Below, piece after piece: positions 56,424 through 64,000 of a stretch of DNA of 64,000 nucleotides (its first letter is position 1; each line of letters starts with the position of its first letter). The translations under genes and the position numbers were made by a program. The notes under the pieces are model-generated. The model was not told the DNA's origin. It saw only the letters and a list, made by a program, of their open reading frames with translations, and did not search any database. Location: the NCBI RefSeq assembly GCF_003367175.1, contig NZ_QRGA01000016.1, forward strand, positions 186,001 through 250,000. The letters run 5' to 3'. This stretch comes from Trinickia dinghuensis (GTDB lineage Bacteria > Pseudomonadota > Gammaproteobacteria > Burkholderiales > Burkholderiaceae).

Positions 56424-57371
56424 TCAGCGCTTTTCATTCGATCGGCTCTCGCGTCGGATCGCTTGCGGCGGGTGCCCGTGCAGTTTGATGAAGGCCCTGC
56501 GCATCCGTTCCGGATCGATGAATCCCACGGCTAGCGCAATCTGTTCGATCGGTTCGCTGCCATCCTGCAGGCGCAGCCTCGCCGCTTCGGTTCGCAAGCG
56601 CTCGACCGCTTTGGCCGGTGTTTCACCGGTTTCGCGGCGGAATGCTCGCCCGAACTGGCGCAAACTCAAGCTTGCGGCATCGGCGAGTCGTTCGACAGGT
56701 AGCGCTTCCGCCAAATGTTCCCTGGCAAAATTCAGGGCGATGCGGATCCGATCCGATTCCGGCTCCATCTGCGACATAGCGGAGAACTGGGACTGACCTC
56801 CCGGTCGACGATACGGAACAACCAAAAACCGGGAAACCTCGCGAGCGATTTCCGAACCCATATCGCTTTCGATCATGCCGAGCGCCAGGTCTATTCCGGA
56901 GGCGATGCCCGCTGACGTCCAGATGCGGCCATCCACGACGTAGATGCTATCGCCCTCGACTCTGGCACGAGGGAAGCGCGACTGCAGTTGAGCGGCGTAT
57001 CGCCAGTGCGTCGTTGCTCTCAATCCGTCCAGCAATCCTGTTTCCGCAAGCAGAAACGCGCCCGTACACACGCTGGCGACCCGCGAGGCTCTGGCGCCCA
57101 ATTTCCTGGCAGCGGCGATGTTCTCCGGTGTCTGCATCGGATCGATATCGCCGCCCACGAAAACGACGGTGTCGAACCTGCGCTTTCCGATGGGCTTTGT
57201 CTCGATCGAAAGGCCGCTATTGCCGAGAACGGGGCCTCCGGAGTGCGAGATGACGTGAAGATCATAGGGCGCATGGCCGGCGACTGTGGTTACCTGCCTA
57301 AAAGCCGAAAGCGGCCCACCAAGATCGAGCGCATCGTGGCCACGGCAAACGAAGAATCCAATTCGATGCAT
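56424..57371 (-). CDS. GlxA-family regulator (DJ-1/PfpI + AraC HTH)
   Basis: A 315-residue protein. The N-terminal DJ-1-like ligand domain has DTVVFVGGDIDPMQTPENIA and VASVCTGAFLLAETGLLDGLRATTHW. The C-terminal AraC HTH is at ~215-305 (SLRQFGRAFRRETGETPAKAVERLRTEAARLRLQ, then IALAVGFIDPERMRRAFIKLHGHPP). It probably controls the adjacent exported DJ-1 and SnoaL-like genes. A partial copy occurs at 60259-60690. Confidence 0.92.
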   Translation of the reverse strand: MHRIGFFVCRGHDALDLGGPLSAFRQVTTVAGHAPYDLHVISHSGGPVLGNSGLSIETKPIGKRRFDTVVFVGGDIDPMQTPENIAAARKLGARASRVASVCTGAFLLAETGLLDGLRATTHWRYAAQLQSRFPRARVEGDSIYVVDGRIWTSAGIASGIDLALGMIESDMGSEIAREVSRFLVVPYRRPGGQSQFSAMSQMEPESDRIRIALNFAREHLAEALPVERLADAASLSLRQFGRAFRRETGETPAKAVERLRTEAARLRLQDGSEPIEQIALAVGFIDPERMRRAFIKLHGHPPQAIRRESRSNEKR

Positions 57372-57551
57372 GACGAAGTAGCTGGCTGAGAATCCCGGAA
57401 AGGCGCATTTTAAGGGAAACCAGTGAATCGTGCCGTTCGGCCTGAAATGAGAGACTAGGTAAGTAGTGCCCGGGGGATACGCGTCCCGCGATCGAGGTGC
57501 AAGCTGTCATCGCAGAAACTACTGCTCGTCTATAGCGCGTTGCCCTCGGCC

Positions 57552-59126
57552 CTAGCTGCGTTGTTGATGAAATTGGCGCACGAACTCGTCCAGCGCTAGG
57601 CGGGCCGCTGCAATCACGCTTGTCCAATCGCCGCGGGTGGGTTGACGGAACAAACGTGCGCTTGGATACCATGGGCTATCCGTACGGTTGAGCAGCCATC
57701 GCCAATCGGGCGAATAGGGCAACAGGACCCATACGGGCTTGCCGAGGGCCCCGGCCAAGTGTGCGACGGCCGTGTCGATGCAGATCACCAGATCGAGTTC
57801 CGCCATCAGCCCCGCTGTGTCCGCGAATGTATCCAGCGCATCCGATACGTCGTGCAGCGCCGTCAAGCTCCCCAACGTTTCGCGATCATGCTCGCGCACG
57901 TCCTTCACCAGCGATACGAACTGTGCGTCGACTTCAAAAAGCGAAGCCCACTCCGCCAGCATCACCGACCGAAAGCGGCGATCGTTCGCATGGGTTCGAC
58001 TGCCGGACCAGGCCACGCCAATACGAGGGCGTACACCGGCATCTCCAAGCCGAGCTTGCCATTGCACGCGGAGTGCCGGGTCGGCAAATAGATATGAGTC
58101 GGCCGGGATGGGGCGAGCATGAGCTTTGAGTGCATGGGGCAAGCTCATGAGCGGGCAGTGATAATCGAATGCGGGGACGCTGTGGTGCGTACCGATCACG
58201 ACGTCGGCGCCCGGAAAACCCTGGATCAGCGGGAGCAGAGGATCTTGCACACGCAAGACGACGCGTGCTCCCTTGTCCGCCAACCAGGCCACATAGCGGA
58301 CGAATTGCAGCGTATCGCCGAAGCCTTGCTCGCTGTGCACGAGTAGGGTCTTGCCCTCGATCGGTTTGTCGCCGAGCCATAGGTTGTCGCCGAAGTCGTG
58401 CCGCATGCCGCCGTCGCGCCAACGCCACTCGTATTCGCGCCATCCGTGCTCGTAGTGGCCAAGAAGGAGGTTCGTGTGCGAGCGGTTAGTGCGCGCGCCG
58501 GCGTGGTTCGGATCGATCTCGATGGCTTTCTTGAATACGCGCAGGGCCTCGTCGAATCGATGCTGATCACGTAGCGCGACGCCCAGATTGACGTACACGA
58601 TTGCGCTGTTCGGTTTGAGTTCGATCGCCCGGCGATAGGCGGCAATTTCTTCGTCGAAGCGCCCCAGAAACCCGAGCGATCGGCCGATGTTGTAGTGAAT
58701 CTGCCAGGTGCGGGGACTCAGTTCGCCGGCGCGCGCGAGCACCTGCAGTGCGCGTTCGTGTTCGCCGAGTTCGGAGAACGACATTCCCGCGGCGTTGAGA
58801 ATCGCAAGATCGTTTGGGGCGAGTTGCAGGCACTGCAAGAGTAGCTCGTTGGCCCGCTTATGGCGTCCCGCCGCTTGGTTTGCTCCCGCCGCGTTGTGCA
58901 GACGCTCGAGTTCGCTCGGCAAATGCGCGATGGCAAGGTCGAAGTAGTCCGCTGCCAGTTCTACTTCGTTCCTACTGGCGGCGATATAGGCGAGCCCTTC
59001 GATGGCATCCCCGTTCGTGGGGTATTTGTCGACGACGTCCCGCAGTATTCGCGCGGCTTCTTCGAGCCGTCCAGCCTGGAAGTGTCGTTGTGCCTCGTCG
59101 AGTAGCGTGTCGACCGATGGATTCAT
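57552..59126 (-). CDS. TPR protein with glycosyltransferase-like C terminus
   Basis: A 524-residue protein. At least six tetratricopeptide repeats (for example YFDLAIAHLPSELERLHNAAGANQA, then IAAYRRAIELKPNSAIVYVNLGVALRDQHRFDEALRVFKKAIEIDPNHAGA) occupy ~5-230. The second half has the GT-B (ADP-heptose transferase-like) segments LLVHSEQGFGDTLQFVRYVAWLADKGA, IGVAWSGSRTHANDRRFRS and DLVICIDTAVAHLAGALGKPVWVLLPY. Protein or surface glycan glycosylation is likely; the substrate is unknown. Confidence 0.87.
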   Translation of the reverse strand: MNPSVDTLLDEAQRHFQAGRLEEAARILRDVVDKYPTNGDAIEGLAYIAASRNEVELAADYFDLAIAHLPSELERLHNAAGANQAAGRHKRANELLLQCLQLAPNDLAILNAAGMSFSELGEHERALQVLARAGELSPRTWQIHYNIGRSLGFLGRFDEEIAAYRRAIELKPNSAIVYVNLGVALRDQHRFDEALRVFKKAIEIDPNHAGARTNRSHTNLLLGHYEHGWREYEWRWRDGGMRHDFGDNLWLGDKPIEGKTLLVHSEQGFGDTLQFVRYVAWLADKGARVVLRVQDPLLPLIQGFPGADVVIGTHHSVPAFDYHCPLMSLPHALKAHARPIPADSYLFADPALRVQWQARLGDAGVRPRIGVAWSGSRTHANDRRFRSVMLAEWASLFEVDAQFVSLVKDVREHDRETLGSLTALHDVSDALDTFADTAGLMAELDLVICIDTAVAHLAGALGKPVWVLLPYSPDWRWLLNRTDSPWYPSARLFRQPTRGDWTSVIAAARLALDEFVRQFHQQRS

Positions 59127-59508
59127 GTCTATTTCGAAAAAAACGAAGACGCCGTGCGACGGCGTCACTACGGCATGCGGCACGCACCCTTGCACCGCTC
59201 ACGAGAGGAGGACAAAGCTCGGGTGGCGAAAAGCGGCCAGTATACCGTCAGAAATACCGTGGCTCTCGGGCCCTCCTGTGTGGTGGGGTCCTCAGAATCG
59301 TGTTGGTCGGATCGGTTGTGGACTAGCGGCGCAGCCGATCATAACCATCCCAATATCGGAGTCGTTCGGACGGTCGTTGCCGATTTCTACCCGATGCGTC
59401 GATTGGTGCGGGTTGCGCGGCAGTTGTGAGATAACTAGAGTCACACACGAAGCTTGCCGTATCGGCAGTGAGGCCGTTCGGCGATCCGCGACCGCAGGAG
59501 AGAAACGT
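59127..59508. other. divergent intergenic region, no gene seen
   Basis: The 382 bases between the TPR gene and the next plus-strand gene hold no convincing frame. An open frame continues back from 59509 to 59002, but it lacks a ribosome binding site and a recognisable protein there. Confidence 0.4.
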
Positions 59509-60024
59509 TTGAAACCGTCCGAATTTCACATTGGTCTTGAATTCATTTGCGGGCCATTTTGGTGGCGCTGCACGGACGTGGGCACCCGCACGGTTGCCGC
59601 GATCCGACTCGTAGAAGAAGACCCGGTTTGGTACCAGGGCCCTCCCTACATGGTGAAGGAAGTCGTGCTTGACGCAACTGAGTTGGAAGACGCGCATCTG
59701 ACCGAAAGGGCCCACATCCTCGCGTCGCTCGAGGCACACCGTTCCTCGGGCCATCCGGGGTTCCCGCACGAGGCCGTGAGCCGCATGATGGACGAACGAG
59801 TAAGCGTGGAACGCTACCCGAGAAAACGCCTGTTCGATTTTGACCGAGTGCGCGAAGATGGCGAGATCCTGCATCCGTATGCCGGACGCAAGGATGGCGG
59901 CGCGTGGGTCATCCGGCTTTATCTGCCTTTTACAAAGCAATGGGTTGAGCTTGGTGAGGCCGAGTTCATCGCGCTTCCGCTGTGCACGCCCGACGCAGTC
60001 CGAAGGCGTGCGGATTCTTGCTAG
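59509..60024 (+). CDS. protein of unknown function
   Basis: A 171-residue protein starting at a TTG eight bases after AGGAG. It has no signal or membrane segment. It is rich in Trp, Glu and Arg (FICGPFWWRCTDVGTRTVAAIRLVEEDPVWYQGPPYMVKEVVLD), with a C-terminal WVIRLYLPFTKQWVELGEAEFIALPL. The layout suggests a small soluble alpha/beta protein. No family is recognised; Burkholderia genomes carry similar stand-alone proteins. Confidence 0.6.
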   Translation: MKPSEFHIGLEFICGPFWWRCTDVGTRTVAAIRLVEEDPVWYQGPPYMVKEVVLDATELEDAHLTERAHILASLEAHRSSGHPGFPHEAVSRMMDERVSVERYPRKRLFDFDRVREDGEILHPYAGRKDGGAWVIRLYLPFTKQWVELGEAEFIALPLCTPDAVRRRADSC

Positions 60025-60111
60025 ACGTCGCGGAACAGTGACGCGAGCCGATGCGTCGACGTGGTCCGCGCGGTCCATAAATTGAATGACGCTTTTTAAG
60101 GGAGACCACGG

Positions 60112-60258
60112 CCGGCGGTTCGCAACGTCCGCCCGAAGCAGCCATCAAAGCCGAGAACGCGCGATGGGCGGATGCCTTTGCGCGAGGGGACTATGAGGCG
60201 ATAGGCCGCCGTTATACCGACGATGGCACGCTCTTGCCTCCCGGAGGCGACAAGGTAA
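60112..60258 (+). pseudogene. diverged copy of part of the SgcJ/EcaC-type gene
   Basis: About 147 bases resemble 55957-56107 closely (for example CGCCCGAAGCAGCCATCAAA and GACTATGAGGCGATAGG are identical), with a few substitutions. The start and the last ~80 codons are missing. It is not functional. Confidence 0.92.
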
Positions 60259-60690
60259 CGGGGCGCGGCCGCAGCCGCGCAGCTCCGACTCGCAAGCGCT
60301 CGACCGCCTTCGCATGTGTTTCCCCGGTTTCGCGACGAAATGCTCGTCCGAACTGCCGCAAACTCAATCTCGTGGCATCCGCGAGTCGTTCGACCGGCAG
60401 CGCTTCAGCCATATTTCAGCCATATGTTTCTTGGCAAAATTCAGGGCGATTCGGATACGATCCGATTCCGGCTCCATCTGCGACATAGCCGAAAGCTGGG
60501 ACTGACCTCCTGGTCGACGATACGGAACGACCAACAGCCTGGAAACCCCGCGGGCAATCTCCGAACCCATATCTCTTTCAATCATGCCGAGCACCAGATC
60601 TATTCCGGGGAGATGTCCGCTGACGTCCAAATGTGGCCATCGACGATGTAGATGCTATCGCCCTCGACTCGGATGCGAGGGAGGCGCGAT
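60259..60690 (-). pseudogene. diverged copy of part of the GlxA regulator gene
   Basis: About 430 bases match 56580-56990 (for example AAATTCAGGGCGAT, CGATCCGATTCCGGCTCCAT and GTAGATGCTATCGCCCTCGA) with many point changes and small indels, including a duplicated TTTCAGCCATA near 60406-60424. Only the middle of the gene is present and the reading frame is broken. It is fused directly to the SnoaL-like fragment. Confidence 0.92.
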
Positions 60691-60853
60691 TGCGCCGAGC
60701 GACCTATAATTTCGACCGGAGGGTTCATTGCTGCGCAGTTAAATGAGAGAATTCAGCGTCTTCCTAAGGAATACTCTGCTCTCTCTCTGGAGATTGTGAT
60801 GTGACGCCGTTGGTATCGGTTGCATGCGCCATTTTTAATCGGAGAACATCGAC

Positions 60854-62122
60854 ATGTATGCGAGTAGGATGCCTGCGAATGACCGATTGCCGTCTCAGGA
60901 AAACGATTCGTCGTCCAAGCTGAGCAACGACACCTTGGCGTCCGAATCAATGAATAATCGGACTGAAATTGTTTCGCAGAGACGGCTTTCAGAGCAAATC
61001 AATACTAGTCAACGCGTAAAGCGGATGATGGCTATACAGAAAATGGCCGATAGCAGCGCAAAAGTCGGGCAATTTTCGCTTGTGACGCAACGCATGATGC
61101 GTCGGGAGAACACAAGTCCTGCTACGCCGATAGTGGCAGACACGGCCGGTACCGGCGCTGCTCCAGCTGCTGCAGCCGTTCCAGCCGCTGCGGATGCGAC
61201 GGCGCAAATCGATACATTCGAAAAGTACAAGGAAGCCCTGCGAGGTGCGAACGGCGGTCAAGCTCGGGTGCTGTGGGCCCGCTATCCGCACTTTCACCAG
61301 CAGGAACAGGACAATCAAGCCAGGGAGGAGGAGCGAGCCGACCGAGCGCGGCGAGCATTAGCGTCTCGGCAAAGGGATGATCTTCAAGACCGAGTACACC
61401 GGGCTTATGGGGGTGACAGTGGATTTGTCGATGAAACTCGGCGTCACGATAATCTGTACAACGAATGGATTGTTCTCGATATCGGTGGCGATATGAGAAT
61501 CCATGTCGGATTTAATGATCAGCTCGGGATTCAGTTTGCATCTGCCGGTGAGCATAACCAGGGGCGATACCATATCGTAAATCGCCGTCTGATTGACATA
61601 ATTCGTAACAAGGTGCGTGAAAAAATTCGCGGCAAACAGCGGGTTCCCGATCCCGGCCGCGGGGCAAGCGGAGGGCGTCGGTCGAGAAGCCGATCAAGCG
61701 ACAGGCGGCACTCGAGAAGCAGGTCACCGATCAGAGTCCATGGATCGGATCCCCGCTACGACGCTGCCTCGTCTGAGCAACGCGATCCCGGTCGGCGAAA
61801 GCGCTCCAGAAGCAGGTCGAGAAGCCGATCAAGGGACAGCCGGCGCTTGAGAAGCAGGTCGCCGGTCAGAGCCCATGCATCGGATCCCCGCTACGGTGCT
61901 CCCTCATCTGCGCAACACCATGGCGGTAGGCAAGGGCGCTCCAGAAGCAGGTCAAGGGACAGGAGGCGCTCAAGAGGCAGGTCGCCGGGCAGGGTTCGTG
62001 GATCAGATCACCACTATGCTGATCGGCGGGGGCGCTCCAGAAACCGATCACCCCAGGGCAGTTCAAGGCGAAGAGACGACCGGGACCCGGCGAAGCGCGT
62101 GCGTAGATCAAGCAGCCGGTAG
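60854..62122 (+). CDS. protein with effector-like N terminus and Arg/Ser (RS) repeat tail
   Basis: A 422-residue protein with no signal peptide. Residues 42-85 (RRLSEQINTSQRVKRMMAIQ, then MADSSAK, then VTQRMMRREN) resemble the QR-rich NSP/SPR leader motif of secreted eCIS/polymorphic-toxin-type proteins. A central domain (~118-260) is mixed (YKEALRGANGGQARVLWARYPHFHQQ, then WIVLDIGGDMRIHVGFNDQLG). Residues ~270-422 are Arg/Ser dipeptide-rich like eukaryotic SR splicing factors. GGAG precedes the ATG. The function is unknown. Confidence 0.7.
   Translation: MYASRMPANDRLPSQENDSSSKLSNDTLASESMNNRTEIVSQRRLSEQINTSQRVKRMMAIQKMADSSAKVGQFSLVTQRMMRRENTSPATPIVADTAGTGAAPAAAAVPAAADATAQIDTFEKYKEALRGANGGQARVLWARYPHFHQQEQDNQAREEERADRARRALASRQRDDLQDRVHRAYGGDSGFVDETRRHDNLYNEWIVLDIGGDMRIHVGFNDQLGIQFASAGEHNQGRYHIVNRRLIDIIRNKVREKIRGKQRVPDPGRGASGGRRSRSRSSDRRHSRSRSPIRVHGSDPRYDAASSEQRDPGRRKRSRSRSRSRSRDSRRLRSRSPVRAHASDPRYGAPSSAQHHGGRQGRSRSRSRDRRRSRGRSPGRVRGSDHHYADRRGRSRNRSPQGSSRRRDDRDPAKRVRRSSSR
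61679..62041 (+). repeat. three imperfect RS repeats in the effector-like gene
   Basis: Three imperfect units of ~34-45 codons, each with SRSRSR-type runs, a RSRSPxRV/AHxSDPRY-like segment and a variable linker: residues 276-316, 320-362 and 363-396. Nucleotide copies are diverged but alignable (CGATCAAG, CATGGATCGGATCC and CATGCATCGGATCC), consistent with old internal duplication. Confidence 0.8.
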
Positions 62123-62563
62123 CCGGACCGCCAAGACATCAATTTCGCCACGCGATCGGCAAGCCGGCGACGAGACCGAAAGCCTGATCGCCAGCGAAAT
62201 GCCTCTGCGCCAGAAGGTTCGTGCGCAGACATTCCATTAGGCGCTGGCGCCGGCATACTTATCGGGGAAATCGCCGAAATACCGCCGCCAAACTGTAGAT
62301 TTAGCTGGTTGTGGCGAGGCGGCGGTGGACAGTCGTTTCGAAAGAAATCGAATTACTTCAATGATTTATAGCCATTCTGGGACACACTGAGCTTCCGCTC
62401 CACATACCGCGCAATTATGTTGAATTTGATCGGAAAGGCTTGTGGCGCAAAGCGGCGGTGCCAGTAACGCGTTTGTATACCGTCGCAGATACCGTCAATA
62501 AGCGGTGGCCGTGCCGAGACGTCAATAGACGATGCGCAATGAATCGGAACCGCTATGGTGTCG
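62123..62563. other. gene-poor spacer between RS protein and TA pair
   Basis: These 441 bases hold only short arginine- and alanine-rich frames. The minus-strand frame at 62353-62640 reads coherently at its C-terminal part (YWHRRFAPQAFPIKFNIIARY), but it overlaps the toxin gene and has no recognisable domain. It may be decayed coding sequence. Confidence 0.4.
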
Positions 62564-63082
62564 TTACGGCGGAAAACGAATCTGGGAGAATTGCCTCCCT
62601 GCCAGGATCGCGCGCCGCTCGACTTCAGAAGCCGAGTCAATCAATCCCTGTTCCTCGAGAAACACGAGGAAGGCGCGGGTAGAAACCTTGCGACAGATAT
62701 CCGGCAGCAGAAAACTGGCGCGGGCGATCTTGTGATCCTCGAATAGGAAGACACCGGTTTGATCGGCGGCAAGGCCGAACTCGCTCATCGCTTCTTGTAT
62801 CGCCAGTTCCCCGAGATTAGCCTTTCGGACGGGCGAAGCAGTGCCCGCTTTCTTATATCGACGATAGATAGTCGTTTCGAGAACCGGGATGCTATTAGCG
62901 CGTGTCCATGCTGCAATGCGAGCGCTGGTCGGTGTTTCATTGCGCGTGACCTCATGCAGCACCATGTCGACAAGTGCAACGGTCCATCCCGGTTTCAGCA
63001 GCAGGTCGAGCGCATCGGCGTAGGCAAGCGTGATCAAAGGCCCGGCGTCAGGAAGCAGGGTAACGGCTTTGTTACTCGCCAT
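62564..63082 (-). CDS. PIN-domain toxin of a type II TA pair
   Basis: A 172-residue PIN-domain RNase-like protein. The acidic metal-binding residues appear in order: Asp12 in LLPDAGPLITLAY, Glu in LVDMVLHEVT, Glu in LGELAIQEAM and Asp in FLFEDHKIA. It starts three bases after the stop of a small RHH-type gene, the usual antitoxin-toxin order. As toxin it would cleave RNA until neutralised. Confidence 0.88.
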   Translation of the reverse strand: MASNKAVTLLPDAGPLITLAYADALDLLLKPGWTVALVDMVLHEVTRNETPTSARIAAWTRANSIPVLETTIYRRYKKAGTASPVRKANLGELAIQEAMSEFGLAADQTGVFLFEDHKIARASFLLPDICRKVSTRAFLVFLEEQGLIDSASEVERRAILAGRQFSQIRFPP

Positions 63083-63085
63083 GTA

Positions 63086-63433
63086 CTAACTGCGCAGCGC
63101 GTTGAGGTCATCTACCATGCGACGTGTGCTCGACTCCGGCAAGCGCGGCATGGGTAAGTGGGCCTGCGCCATTAGTAGGAACAGATCCTCGTCGCTGTCG
63201 ATGCCCAACGTTTTCATCGCTAGGCGATCATCAATGCGGCCAAGCGAAAAGTCGAGGAGGGTGCGAAAGTTCTGATTGCCACCAGCCTCCGCAGCTTCGA
63301 ATGTTTCGACGAGATAGCGCAGTTCGGCGTTGAACAGTGCGTTGATTGATGTGTCCGACTTTGCCGCGAGAATTTTGGCGCGCTTGAGCAGGTCGCGATC
63401 GACTGAGCCTGTGAAATTCACGGTTTCGGCCAT
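63086..63433 (-). CDS. ribbon-helix-helix antitoxin-like protein
   Basis: A 115-residue protein. VNFTGSVDRDLLKRAKILAAKSDTSINALFNAELRYLVE at the start is a RHH DNA-binding motif. The rest forms the toxin-binding part (FSLGRIDDRLAMKTLGIDSDEDLFLLMAQAHLPMP). A GGAGGATTCCGATC site precedes the ATG at 63433. It pairs with the PIN toxin and probably autoregulates the operon. Confidence 0.85.
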   Translation of the reverse strand: MAETVNFTGSVDRDLLKRAKILAAKSDTSINALFNAELRYLVETFEAAEAGGNQNFRTLLDFSLGRIDDRLAMKTLGIDSDEDLFLLMAQAHLPMPRLPESSTRRMVDDLNALRS

Positions 63434-63712
63434 GATCGGAATCCTCCAAAGATTATACCGATGAGTGTAGCACACAGTTACGTGTTACACATATTTCGGT
63501 GTCGATGCTGCCCGTACGCAGACATCGTCCGGCAGGCTCAAGTCGGTAGCCCGGCGCGGAACGGATGGAGTCTTCGGCGTAATGTAGGGCGCGGCGTTCG
63601 GCTTGTTCGATCATAGCCGTCCCAAAAATGGCGTTGCTCGAAGATTGATGGATCGATTCCGATCCAGCGCGCGGGCCGGAAAGCTGCGGCGCACGCGATT
63701 GGTTGTCCAAGT

Positions 63713-64000
63713 TCATCGCTGGACTGAGGCGCCCGCGCCACGTACACCGACATAGATCGAATACACAGACGTGCTCGCCGCGATGAAAAGACGGTTGCGC
63801 AATGGGCCGCCGAAGACGAGGTTCGCCACGGTTTCCGGTACGAGTATTTTACCGAGCAACGTACCGTCGGGCGCATAGCAATGAATGCCGTCGCCGGCGC
63901 TGGCCCAGACGTTTCCGTGCTCGTCCACCCGCATGCCGTCGGGCACACCCGGGGTGACTTCAGCGAAAACGCGCCCGTTGCGCAACTGGCCGTGTGCGTC
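63713..64000 (-). CDS. SMP-30/gluconolactonase-family protein, C-terminal part
   Basis: The last ~90 codons of a beta-propeller lactonase (RNGRVFAEVTPGVPDGMRVDEHGNVWASAGDGIHCYAPDGTLLGKI is the calcium-binding blade, then TVANLVFGGPLRNRLFIAAST). The frame is open to the right edge, so the start lies outside the window. It hydrolyses sugar lactones in characterised members. Confidence 0.9.
   Translation of the reverse strand, partial: DAHGQLRNGRVFAEVTPGVPDGMRVDEHGNVWASAGDGIHCYAPDGTLLGKILVPETVANLVFGGPLRNRLFIAASTSVYSIYVGVRGAGASVQR

Noticed and set aside
59335-63630. similar TTGGGA-GG-TATGATCG words near 59340-59360 and 63600-63630 as mobile-element ends
   Set aside because: Only about 16 matching bases, no terminal repeats, and no transposase; could be chance or a degraded element.
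1-64000. CRISPR array or complete insertion sequence
   Set aside because: No regularly spaced identical repeats, and no intact transposase or integrase, were found on either strand.

Overview
The window looks like chromosomal DNA of a Burkholderiaceae member (Burkholderia, Paraburkholderia or Trinickia type). The GC content is high, third codon positions are strongly GC-biased, and several family hallmarks are present: PXPV-repeat and YXWGXW-type exported proteins, a RibB with a degenerate RibA domain, DUF2520, UbiD, PiuC/Fiu-type iron genes and a solitary ThrRS. Assignment below family level is not possible from the sequence alone. Long open frames opposite real genes are frequent, as expected at this GC content, and were left out.

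Layout. 1-12 kb is housekeeping and envelope: a DUF1439 lipoprotein, uppP, trmB, tRNA-Gly(CCC), a small lower-GC block (DUF1493 and an exported protein), a PAP2 phosphatase, a branched-chain-amino-acid-type binding protein, a fluoride riboswitch with crcB and a DUF190 gene, YggT and DUF2520. 12-24 kb holds an asparaginase, ubiD, a lytic transglycosylase behind a long structured leader, an aminotransferase, ribB-ribH-nusB, and a Fur-box-preceded siderophore receptor with its PKHD hydroxylase. 24-30 kb holds two tiny exported proteins, a MarR/DHA2 efflux pair with a palindromic operator, satP, and an amt gene with a sigma-54 promoter and NtrC-like sites.

30-38 kb is a catabolic cluster: a LysR regulator with an apparent tandem HTH, a LigI-like hydrolase, a Pht5-like protein, a dicarboxylate carrier, a porin, a LigJ-like hydratase and a LigK-like aldolase. 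Together these could import a tricarboxylic or pyrone intermediate and convert it to pyruvate and oxaloacetate, but no ring-cleavage dioxygenase is present. 39-43 kb contains a compact three-gene, translationally coupled cassette built around a membrane-anchored single-domain Clp-type AAA+ ATPase. This is the strongest candidate in the window for an undescribed system.

43-60 kb is more accessory: a SUEL-lectin-like exported protein, a LprI/DUF3298 protein, a GH54 arabinofuranosidase with CBM42, a second-copy-type ThrRS divergent from a DUF1275 gene, two head-to-head truncated genes (LysR and LivK-like) joined at one breakpoint, a cupin, a hydrolase, a GbsR-type regulator with a 36-bp perfect palindrome, Tat-exported DJ-1/PfpI, SnoaL-like and GlxA genes, and a TPR glycosyltransferase. 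60-64 kb is a rearranged, island-like end: an internally deleted duplicate of the SnoaL/GlxA locus, a protein with a eukaryote-like Arg/Ser (RS) repeat tail and an effector-like N terminus, a PIN/RHH toxin-antitoxin pair, and the end of an SMP-30 gene.
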